Of a stretch of DNA of 64,000 bases, positions 36,486-45,850 are shown piece after piece. The stretch covers positions 1,141,956-1,205,955 of the forward strand of contig BCJJ01000002.1 of NCBI GenBank assembly GCA_039545355.1, read 5' to 3'. The notes under the pieces were generated by a model. That model saw nothing but the letters and a program-made list of their open reading frames with translations. It had not been told where the DNA came from and did not search any database. The first letter of the stretch is position 1; each line of letters starts with the position of its first letter. The DNA comes from Trichosporon coremiiforme. Its lineage: Eukaryota; Basidiomycota; Tremellomycetes; Trichosporonales; Trichosporonaceae. The position numbers were made by a program, and so were the translations under genes.

Positions 36486-37595
36486 ATCTGTGATCGCACT
36501 ATTACATACAGCCACAGTAATTCGACGACAAGGACTCGAGGGGATCATGAACGACCTGTAATGCGCACTACTAGCGTCGAGAGGGTCAGATAGATTTGGG
36601 CATGCTAATCATTGGGACTCTAGCCGCGCCAGACGTCCGCATGGCCGAGTGTGAGACGGTCGTCGAGACTAACGAGGTCTCGCTCTATAGAATAGAAGGA
36701 ACGCTAACGCGCTCATGAGACCGTCTGGTTGTAGCCGCTGAATGCGGGTGAATTCCTTGCGGTGACTGAACTGATACGAGCCTACGGCCGAAACGCATGA
36801 AACAAGAGTGGCGATCGTATTGTTTCAGCCTCGGTCTCTGACCCTTCCTGGTCACTGTGTCAGACATCTAAGCGACAAGCGCTGAGGCGCGAGGCGCATC
36901 ATGCACCTCAACCCAGAACAAGAGGCGGCGCGCGAACAGGGGGCATACGGCAACGAAGCTCGGATGTTCCGTGCCGCCGTTGACGCTTCAGTGAACGTGC
37001 GGATCGGCGTTGCTCAAACATCCTCCTGGCAGACAACGCCAGGAGACGAGTAGACAGGCTGCAGGCTGATCGCTGAGCGGCGGTGGCCGCTGCCCTTGGC
37101 CGCTATCCCCTGCTGCCATTCCACGATACACCACTCACACCCCTCCTAGGCGCGCAGACACACTGATCCACCGTTTCAGATCGGGTACGGCGACGTCCAG
37201 CCGACGAGCACGACAGACACGAGCAGAGATCGGGGTGACAGATCGTCCAGAATTCCAACGACTGACCTTCCTCAACCGGCTCAGCCCCTTCCTCGCCTCC
37301 CCCGCCATGTCGCCGTCGCCTTCCTCAGCGTGTCCCACTCCCACTCTCTGATATCCGGCCGCAGCCGCTTCCTCTTAAACTGGCGGCGACTGAACTGGGG
37401 TGCCCCTCTCACATCCTCAACTCCCACCCCGTCTATCACTCTCCGCCTCACAACTCGCCCATCGCCCACCACCTCCTCAGACCACTCACTCGCTCCCTCT
37501 CCGACGAGAACAACCTTACACCGCCTCGCGTCCAACAACTTTCACTCCTTTTACCATCCTTCAGCTCGTCCTTCCTCCAAGAAACGCTGCACGCC
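36486..37595. other. Intergenic region with pyrimidine-rich leader
   Basis: About 1.1 kb. Nothing recognisable lies in 36490-37230. From about 37230 to 37595 the plus strand is strongly C/T/A-rich with few guanines, like a Tremellomycete promoter and leader, and leads directly into the DUF6534 start codon. Confidence 0.5.
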
Positions 37596-39432
37596 ATGCT
37601 CTTGCCTCGCGACAGCCCACCGGCGAAAGAGGAGCAGATCGCCGCTCGCCTCCGCCCGAACAAGGACTTCGTGCTCGGCGCTTTCATGTCGGCGATTCTG
37701 ATCGACACGTTCCTGTGGTGAGTGCTTCCAATCATGTCGCCTTTGCTGGCACGCTGGCACCAGCAAAGACACTCACTCATACGCCGGTCCAACCGTGACC
37801 GTAATTCGACCCAGCTACCTCTCCGCGCCACCCGGAGCTCTGCCTCATCCGGCCAAGCGGCTCTCTCTGCACTTCCCAGTTGTACGAACACAGCTCACAC
37901 CACAGCGCCATCTTCTTCATGCAGTCGTACCGGTACTGGAGTGTGCATTACTCGGACCGCTGGTGGATCAAGATGATCGTCGTCGCCGTTTCCTTCATGG
38001 CCCTCTTCACGACGGGTGAGTTCACCGGCTGTTCACCGAACTGACAGTCAGGATTCATCTGGCACTTTAGCCATATCGTCGTGCGTTCGTACGAAACAAC
38101 TGGAGCTCCCTCGCTCAGCTGAGGGACCTCATTCGACGCAAGCTGACGTTCAGTTCGTCGCGGGATTCGGCACCTACTCTCCCTTCGGCGGCGTCCCGAC
38201 GTGGCTGTGAGTTAGCTACCGCCTGGGTTGCAACTGATTGATAGGGTGTGGTATCCTTTCTTCGACGGTAGGCTCAAGCGCTGCTCTACCGGGCCGATAC
38301 TGATCTCTCGCAGCCGTCACAGCCGGTCTGACGCAGTTCTTCTTTGCGTACCGCGCCTTCCGCCTCATGCGGCGCAACTGGTTCGTCCTCGGCTCTGTCA
38401 TGGTGAGTAGGCGCGTCTGACCCGGACACGGCTGACAGGGCAGTGCTTGGTGATCATCGGGTTCGGAGGCAGCGCCGGCTCGATGGCCATCTTTGGCCGC
38501 ATTCAGTCGCCGAGTGACTCGATCAAGACCAAAACCAGTGAGCCTGCTGCCTGCCCTATCCATAGCTAACGAGCAGCGATCCTCTTGTGGTGCGTGTCGA
38601 ACATGCTCGCCGACCTCATCATCACGGTTGCGATCCTGTATGGCCTCATCACCAGCCGCACCGGCTGGGTTCACACTGATCGCGTGAGCTCTCATGGTCC
38701 GTCCTGCAGCTGACAGCAGGTCATCACCCGCCTCATTCGCCTCACGCTCGAGAGCCAGGTCCCTCCCCTCATCCTCGCGATCATGTATATGACCGCATAC
38801 TGTGAGTCGGCTGCTGAGCGGCTCCATTCAGCTGACACGTAGTGGTTGCCCCCAGCAGCCCCTTCTGTGGCGCTCTCATGGCGATCCAGAACAAGCTGTA
38901 CACGGTCGGGCTGTTCTACTCTCTGAACGCACGTGAGAGCTTCTCGACACGCAACGTCACCATGGACTTCACCGCCGGCGTCGTGGGTAGAAAGATACCT
39001 GCACAAGCTGACGACAGCCCGAGACCGACCAGCGCCAGAGCAAGAGCAAGAGCAAGGGGGGCGCGACTGTGCACGTCGACATCGAGACGGAGACGTACGA
39101 GACGGTGAGCTCATTGACACTGTTGAGAGCTAACGCTCCAGCGCGTGGAACTCCCCCGTCCAGGGTTGAACCGCATGCAGAGCGCCATGGGCCGTCAACA
39201 GCAGTACACGCTTGAGAAGACTGACAACTCGGATGAGGACGAGAACGACGGGAGCGACACGGCCGTCCTCCACTCTGACCGCGGCTCAAAGGTCAAACTC
39301 ACCCCGCCCACGCCCTCGGACGGCTCCCCGCCCACTACGCCTAACGGCCTCGTGCCCCCTCCGAGCTACCGTACTGCGCCGACCGTGGCGCAGACCGAGT
39401 ACAACGACGACAAGGGCGCCGTCATTGTCTGA
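37596..39432 (+). CDS. DUF6534-type multi-pass membrane protein
   Basis: Integral membrane protein of a basidiomycete-specific family without known function. Twelve exons (37596-37717, 37906-38015, 38052-38080, 38154-38206, 38246-38268, 38314-38402, 38444-38537, 38577-38683, 38720-38801, 38843-38982, 39018-39104, 39142-39432) give 408 residues with every phase matching. About seven hydrophobic helices are visible, including FVLGAFMSAILIDTFL, MIVVAVSFMALFTTGF and TILLWCVSNMLADLIITVAILYG. The family-typical SYRYW/DRWWIKM segment follows helix one, and SLNARESFSTRN follows the last helix. A hydrophilic Ser/Pro/Asp-rich tail of about 120 residues is likely cytosolic. Exons of 23 and 29 nt are notably small. 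The first intron (188 nt) is the least certain, and other small exons may be hidden there. Confidence 0.8.
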
Positions 39433-39829
39433 GCGCGTGTCGAGAGCAATGGCGCTGGCCCAGGTTCTCGTGCTCCGGCCGCAGGGCCGACGGTCTGTGC
39501 TGCTGTTGCCGCTCCCGCTCGCATTACCCGTGCACCGTGCGCCCGTCCCATTCATTTGCAGACGCCCGTGTCGCGCAGTCATTTCTGTTCTTCCTTTGCG
39601 CCGCGACGTTGCTCGGTTCTGCGATTCTGTTTCTGTGTGTTTCTCGCCTGCGCGATGCGGTGCATCAGCTCGGGCGGTGGGCGTCAGTTACCTAGTTCTC
39701 GGTGTTTCAGTGTCAGTACTATCGTTCAGTAGCCCCGTTATCCTCCTTTGTGACTCTAGCCGTAACCGACGTAATCGAGAATGTGACTGCCATCGCTCCG
39801 TTCCATTCCATCGTTACTACGTATTGACT
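39433..39829. other. Convergent intergenic region
   Basis: About 400 bp between two convergent stops, so it holds both 3' ends. No stable element was recognised. Confidence 0.4.
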
Positions 39830-40944
39830 TTAACCGCGGTGGTGGTGGCTCTGGCCGTCGACGGTCTGGCCGCCAGCAAGCTCGCCAGTCTCGCCGTGGT
39901 GATGCGAGTGGTGGTGCTCGTTGTGGCTCTCGTTCCTGAGACCCGAGGTGGCGGTGGAGCGGCCGACGCGCTCAGTGTCGACGCGGTAGTCGTCGGGGTC
40001 GGCGAGGCCCTGGCGCGTCTGGCGGCCCTGGGCCGAGCGGTCGCGCGAGCGCGAAGCAGAACGGTGGCCCTGAGGGTACATGTCGACGCGGTGGTCGTTG
40101 CCCGTCTCGTCCGAGTTGTCGTAACCGACGTTGCCGAGCTTCTTCTTGATGTTCTCGGCGGCGGCCCTGACCTTCTGCGACATGGGCTCAGAGGCGGTCG
40201 AGCCGGAACCGGGGAAGGTGGCGGCCTCTGGATCGTTAGCATGGTGCGGAGGGGCGAACGGAATGCGGGGCAGTGGGGTGGGGCGAGAGGAGTGCGGAGC
40301 GCCGTCGATCACAGCGAGCGCGGCCAGCGGATCAAGCAGAAGCACAACGGTGGATCGACTCGAGCGGACGGCAGAAGCGATGAACTGCAGCAGTCGAAGC
40401 GCAGCCGACACAGCGGTGTGCAGGACCACCGCCCCTCACGCCCGATCACTAATGACTCGAGGAGTGAGGAGGAGCGAGTCGACGGCAGCGGGAGCGACGG
40501 TGTCGAGCAGAACGATCCAGCATAACAGCAAGCATAGCGGGAATGCATCCTGGGACGCTGGGAACGCCCAGACGGATGTTCCGCTGGCCCTCGCATGGCA
40601 CGTGCTGGCCCGCTTGCGTGCTTGCGCTCTGCTGGCAGGGCCTGCGCATGTCGTCGGATCTCCGCTGTCGTCGTCGCCTTCCTCGCTCCGTCGCCATCCG
40701 CCGTCTCCGTCTGTTCTCGGTGGATGACAGCTGGGACGGGTGGATCAAGCCATCCGGTGGTGGATCGTGGATCGGGGGGGGGCCGGGGAAGCCATATCGC
40801 ACCCACCGCATGGACAGCTGATCTCCCGGGATGTTGGGGGAAGGCATCTGGAGGGTTGTGGTACTCACGCTCCTCGTTGTTAACGATACCACCGCCGGCG
40901 GGGTGGACATCGGGGGCGACGCGGGACTGGGGCTGCTGCGACAT
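39830..40944 (-). CDS. Small hydrophilic protein with His-rich tail
   Basis: Unrecognised 157-residue protein. Exons 39830-40227 and 40869-40944 join in phase (NNEE, then Gln from the split codon, then AATFPGSGSTASEPM). The body is hydrophilic, with one predicted helix (MSQKVRAAAENIKKKLGNVGYDN), an Arg/Ser/Asp-rich middle and a terminal HHHSHHH and SHHHRG that could bind metal ions. Composition suggests a stress-type hydrophilin, but that is inference. The 641-nt intron (40228-40868) is by far the longest coding intron in the window. It has a regular gtgagt donor and a gctaac branch, and its minus strand is also open for about 180 codons in front of exon 2, so an alternative start inside the intron is possible. 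Confidence 0.65.
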
Positions 40945-42477
40945 TGTTGGTGGATGGTAGCTTGGTGGAGAGGAAGAGTGAGAGTGGTGGGAGGGGATAT
41001 GTCGTCACGTTATTTAAAGTGAGTGTAGGTGGGGTGATGGGTGGTGGCAGGGGTGGACGGGGTGGCCGGGCGGCTGGTGCCCGGCCACTCGGCCACTGCC
41101 AGCACGGCCCCTGCCAGCGCTGAGTGTCCACCTGCGCGACCTACGCTGCACAGGGGATATGTGGAGGGTGCTGCCGCGCAGATCGGTACGGATTCGCCGT
41201 ACCAATGTCCCACACTGGCCAATGCCAGAGCAACGGTTCCTGGGGAGGGTACCGGGCTGCAAGCTGAAGGTTGCATGACTGGCTGGAGGGTCCGGACCAC
41301 TGAGGGCAAAGGCACGCGAGTGCGCGCCTACAGCCTGATGGAAGGTACTACAAGATGACGTCAACTGTGTCGTGCTCGGTCGTCCTTCTCGCGCATGCGA
41401 GCATCGTGTAAAGTCCATGCAAGCCTAAGTGCCCGTTTCATGCACAACGTTGCATTGCGCAACAACTGAACTCGGATCGCCGTTCCTGCTGTGTGTTGCG
41501 GGCTGCGCGTATGTGCGTAAACACGCGCTGTCGCGTTGTGAGTCAGCGACTCTGCACGACTCAATGCAACTCGGCCTACGGCCAGGCGATCTAGAGGGCT
41601 CGCAGCCTGCTTGGTTCTGGCGATGCAGGCGCTGGCTTGGCTGGGCATCGGCCGCGCTTACCCTGTCTTTTGGGCTTGCGCAATTGCAAGCCGTGGCAGG
41701 TTGAATGGTGAATGGGAGATTACCCGGGCCCGACGCGCGGTTAGTGATGCTCTTCCAAGCGATTTACCCTCTCGATCGCTACTTCACGCTGACTCGAGTT
41801 TGGTCGGACGAGCATCCCCTCCTCTTCCACTTCGCTGCTTATATGCACCCCCTCACCAGCCTTAGTGCTTGCTATTCTCATCGCTGGATCTGGCGACGAT
41901 ACGCTCGCCCCTCTTTCTCTATCTTGGTCGCGATAGACACCAGAGCTACCAGATCCATAGCGTGCATTGACGCTATGCTCGGTCCATGCATCTGGCAACG
42001 GTAGGCTGCACGCCTACGCGCCTATGATTTTGCGCCAGAAGCCAGCTTAGGACAGCCCTTGGCGCTCGGCAATTTGATATCCTCAACCCAAGAAGCGTCC
42101 CGGTTCGGAAAATTGCCCCGGACTTCGAGCCCCAGCCTGTCCAGCGCGGATCGCGTGGACCCCAGCGTTTGTTCAGGTCGTGCCGAGCAGTGCCGGACTT
42201 ACCGTTGGCTGATGATTGGTGCGGCTAAGGCCAGTGTGGAGGGGACTGATTGGCCTCTGCTCCTCGTTAGATACGAGTACGGGGTGGATAGGGGATTGCA
42301 TTCTGGAGCACCAACGAAGACTGGTGGGAGAGGTGGGAGAGGTCCACGGGGGTGGCGCCAGCCACGATTGGTCGCTGGGCGGGGATGACGGCGTTCCAGT
42401 CCGGGGCCCAATCATACTCATCGCCGCTATCGCGACTATCTGCCTTATCAGCGGCCTGTAGCGGGCTACGGGGGGGG
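40945..42477. other. Intergenic region without recognised genes
   Basis: About 1.5 kb between the His-rich protein gene and the BTB-like cluster. No coding exon, repeat array or RNA gene is evident. It includes the promoter of the minus-strand His-rich gene. Confidence 0.45.
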
Positions 42478-43368
42478 CTATGGGGTGGACTCGGGGCCCT
42501 CGGCTTTCTTGTAGCCCTCCATGTGGGGCTTGGCGATGACGGGCGGGAAGGGGTTGTCTGTGATGAGCATGCACGGGGCGTGTGGGGGTTGATATCGCCC
42601 TGCCGTCTTTCCCAACTTACATTCGTCCTTCTGCAGGATCTCGGTGGCGATCTCGACAAACTTATCGCAGAACTGTCCGTGTCCTCGATCGGATTGAAGA
42701 CCAGCGCCGCTCGACCTAGAGCCCACGGGTACGCGAAGGGCAAGTGAGCGGCGAACTGGAATGGGGCATTCGTGAGGGCACAAAACAAGCCATGCTTGAG
42801 AGCGCCGAGACGCTGGTTTTGGTCCATTCTCACCCAGCCCAGAACTTGTTGGTGTATTTCTGGATCACCCGAGTACACAAACCAGGATCGTTTGTCATTG
42901 CTGCACTCGCACGCTGGTTTGTCGCCAGACATGACGGAGAATGCAGCAGAGCCTGAGGACTCTGATGCCCACTTCCGAGCTGTCGTACTTGTCCAGGAGG
43001 GACACGAGACTGCTCAGCTGCCTGGAGAATGTCTACCAAGCACTCTCAAGGAACTTTCGCAGGTTGAACTTGGTAGGAGACACAAGCTTCAAGAACAGGC
43101 GCACGGTGTCGGCGTCCTCAAAGCTTGCATCCATCAGCCGCAGTGTTGTTCCCGCACCGGGCATAGGAAGGCTCGACATATCCGTGAACACGGGACTGAT
43201 GCTGTCAGCTCTGACCTCTACCTGATCCTACCTTGCCCGAGCGAGGAGGAAGCCCTGCACACGGATTCGCACGCCGTCGGCGGAGATGAGGCAGACGTCA
43301 CCATTGACCCAGACTGGGTCGTCAGTGAACTCGGAGACGGACCCGCCCGCCGCTTTGAACTGGACCAT
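42478..43368 (-). pseudogene. BTB-like paralogue A, degraded
   Basis: Tandem copy of the family next to it. Reading down the minus strand, the start region (GDVCLISADGVRI...LLARA), a gtagga intron and SPVFTDM align with the intact copy B. An in-frame TAG at 43033-43035 falls at an aligned position without an indel. After DKYD the similarity moves to a second frame (TNDPGLCTRVIQKYTNKFW) and then to a third (NAPFQFAAHLPFAYPWALG), so at least two frameshifts are present. The 3' part is intact, including FCDKFVEIATEIL, a gtaagt intron and the family C-terminus FPPVIAKPHMEGYKK. A run of 17 guanines at 43405-43421 lies just upstream of the start. I consider it a pseudogene; sequencing error could explain at most part of the damage. 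Confidence 0.75.
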
Positions 43369-43693
43369 GCCACCGTTCTCGACGAGGCTGGGATAAGTGA
43401 AAGTGGGGGGGGGGGGGGGGGAGTGCAACGAAAGGCAGCTGTGGTTGTATGCGGCCTTGGCCGTTCACCCACGGCGATCCTCTGATCGGCAGGGGTAGTG
43501 AGTGAACCTAGTCTGGTGAGTTCTGATGAGAATGCCTCCACAGCGCTACAGCTTGGATCGGTGGCATATACTGCATAACAAGGCACTGCACATGAGAAGG
43601 GCTGCCGCTCGCTGGCAGTGGCTTATGTCCAGATATCTTCACATTGGGGATGAATCAAACGGCCACCGCTGGGGTAGGGGTTGTTGTCTCCGG
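43369..43693. other. Spacer between BTB-like A and B
   Basis: About 325 bp between the tandem copies, containing the G17 homopolymer. It would hold the promoter of A. Nothing else was seen. Confidence 0.4.
43405..43421 (+). repeat. Homopolymer of 17 guanines
   Basis: An uninterrupted G17 run (C17 on the coding strand of paralogue A) just upstream of that pseudogene's likely start. Its length is error-prone in sequencing, and the minus strand reads as poly-Pro in one frame. Confidence 0.9.
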
Positions 43694-44588
43694 CTATTTC
43701 GGCTTGGTGTAGCCTTGGAGGTTGGGCTTGGCGACTATGGCTGGGAAAGACCCACCGTACACCGGGTACTCTGACGTTAATCATGCGTTTTTGAGGATTG
43801 AACCTACGTGTATTTTGGTCGAAGACGGCTTGAACAATCTCGACAAACTTGTGAGCGAACTTCTCATTCTTCTTATCGGGGTCGGCGAAAAGCGAGGCGC
43901 GAACCATAGCCCACTGATATGGGTAGGGCAGACTGCACGCCACCTCAAATGAAACACGTGAAGCGAGGAAGACGGAGGGTGCCCCTAACCCTGCAGCCCA
44001 TTGGGGCGTCAAGACTTTAGAGCTGTCCAACTCGGACCAAGTCCTGTCTGGGTAGCTTCTTATGATTCGGAAACATAAGGTCAAGTCATTGATGAGACAG
44101 GCGAAAACGAAGAGCTGTGCGGCCCCGGCAGATTCGAGAGCGACAGCCGCAGAACAAGAAAGTCGAAGCATCTCAATACCGTTCTCCGAGCTATACTTGT
44201 CCATGAAGTGCACAAGCTTGGCAAGTTGACTTGAGAGATGGGGGAGAGTCAAGGGCAGTGACTTGAAGATGTTGTAATGGCGAGTCACTGAAATGAGATC
44301 CAGGAATATGCGGATGGTTGTGGAATCCTCGAAATGACTGTCCGAAAGACACAGCTCCTTCACTTGTGCTTCTGCTGCGTTGGAGGAGGGAAGAGTGAGC
44401 ATATCCGCGAACACGGGACTGCACATATCAGCATCATTACCGACCTTCATGACTTGCCTTGACCACGCTAATAGACTGGAAGAAACGACAAAGCGAACGC
44501 CGTCAGAGGAGGTCAAATCGACGTCTCCGGACTTCCAATTCTCATCGTACATCACCGGTCCGTTGGTGGCGGCCATTGATTGGGACAT
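43694..44588 (-). CDS. BTB-like family protein, paralogue B (intact, GC-AG intron)
   Basis: Predicted adaptor-type protein with a BTB/POZ-like N-terminus. Exons 43694-43770, 43808-44418 and 44458-44588 give 272 residues. The start region GDVDLTSSDGVRF...SSLLAWS joins SPVFADML only if the 39-nt segment 44419-44457 is removed. That segment starts with gc, has a gctgat branch and ends gtgcag, at the position where paralogue A has a GT-AG intron. Because 39 is a multiple of three and lacks a stop, an unspliced product would have 285 residues. The middle region is helical (HFMDKYSSENGIEMLRL, AHKFVEIVQAVF). The C-terminus ends AIVAKPNLQGYTKPK, a signature shared with A and C. The BTB assignment comes from the SPVF.DML context and is moderate. 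Its cellular role is unknown. Confidence 0.75.
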
Positions 44589-44930
44589 GGAACGAAAGAT
44601 GACGATGTGCGCGAAACCAAAAAGAAAGTGCAGGACAAAGTGCTGTGAGGGCGTGCAAGAAAGAGCTCTGTGAATGTTAAAGGACTATGCGGGCACAGGT
44701 TCACCACAGTGGTTCTTGCAATGCCGCCTGCGGCCGGGGCGAAGTTAGCGCCCTGCACTCTCGACATTTCAAAGTTAGTCTCTACGATTAGTACATCCGT
44801 CGTAGCATATAATAGCCTCAAGCTCAGATGCCATGGACATAACACATCTATGCATTGCCGGGTCGAGCCGCCCCGGCAATGCAGCATTGGCCTAGGGGCT
44901 AAAGTTGCTTTCGGCGCCTTAGGAAGCTGT
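44589..44930. other. Spacer between BTB-like B and C
   Basis: About 340 bp, containing the promoter of B. No coding or repeat feature was recognised. Confidence 0.4.
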
Positions 44931-45490
44931 TTACGTGCCCTCAGCCTTCTTCGGCGGCTTGTAACCTTCCATGTGCGGTTTGGCGAGCATGGGAAGGAAG
45001 AGGTTCCCTGTTTCGTCAGCACTACCTGTGACCGGGCTAGCTCAACGCGACACTCACCCTCTGCATCTTCTAGGATGGCGGTCACGACCTCGACAAACTT
45101 GTGAGTGACAGAACTTGGCTGTCTCCGCGCCGTTCGTATCGGCATGTAGGATCGCGCAACTCAGAGCCCGCTGGTACGGAAGCGGGGACAGCGAGACGTA
45201 GTTATACGGCGCATGCGCCATCGACCAGATGGAGCTTTTGCGAGCACCCACCCCCAGCATCTTTGTCTCGTCGTACTCTCCCCATGTGTTTCCCCAGTAC
45301 GTATACATCAGGAGAGAGCAGAGCCCCAGGTCATTGGTGAGGGCGGCGAAGGTGATCATCTGGCCATGGGCGCTCTTGCGGCGGAGGACGATGTCGGAAC
45401 CGAACACGCGCAACATCCGCACACCCAGCTCCGAGTCATACTTGTCCACGAACGTCAGGAGACGATGCAGGGTTTTGGCAAAAGGCTTTC
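44931..45490 (-). pseudogene. BTB-like paralogue C, truncated and frame-shifted
   Basis: Only the C-terminal two thirds of the family remain. The minus strand reads FAKTLHRLLTFVDKYDSELGVRMLRVF..., then ALTNDLGLCSLL..., then a family-typical LPYQRALSCAILHADTN. At 45101-45108 a tandem gtgagtga (tcactcac on the coding strand) inserts four bases between FCH and KFVEVVTAILED and shifts the frame. After a gtgagt intron the terminal MLAKPHMEGYKPPKKAEGT is intact and stops at 44931. The N-terminal BTB-like part is absent; upstream sequence to 45850 shows no match. The stop just before the first matching codons may sit in an intron remnant. The truncation together with the 4-bp duplication makes a pseudogene the best call. 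Confidence 0.75.
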
Positions 45491-45850
45491 AGCTCAACTA
45501 AACCCAGTTTCGCGTGCTCTCACAGTCGAGCTAGCGGCGCAATCAAGAGGGCCAGCAGCGCCAGCGCCCAACAGCTTACGCCTCCTGGTAGCCGGCGTTT
45601 CCTAAACGAACTCATCTTCATCAGCCGGCTGGCGGGCTTTCGGCTATCATTACATATTCAGCCCAAGAAAGCATACCGGTTATCGCTCGGTGACATCGCT
45701 CGAATTCACCGATCGACATTCGACATTCCAAACGTCAATGCCTTCTCTGAGCCCTCCCATGCATGCCGGAGCAGAACTGAGAACGAACACGTTGCGAAAC
45801 TTAATCCGTCAATGCACCGGCGAGGTGGTTCTACAAGACAATGCGTAACT
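45491..45850. other. Spacer between BTB-like C and D
   Basis: About 360 bp; this is where the lost N-terminal part of paralogue C would be expected. Nothing recognisable was seen. Confidence 0.4.

Noticed and set aside
36640..36780. tRNA-like sequence (tggccgagtgtg resembling an A box, plus a small hairpin)
   Set aside because: No acceptor-stem complement, no good B box, and the hairpin loop lacks the invariant T at position 33.
39212..40525. 437-codon plus-strand open frame
   Set aside because: It overlaps the last DUF6534 exon in another frame and the antisense of the His-rich gene. Its composition is that of a shadow frame.
43030..43045. Explaining the TAG in BTB-like A by a short intron
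   Set aside because: The only GT-AG interval there is under 20 nt without a branch site, and the alignment with B needs no gap, so it is a nonsense codon.
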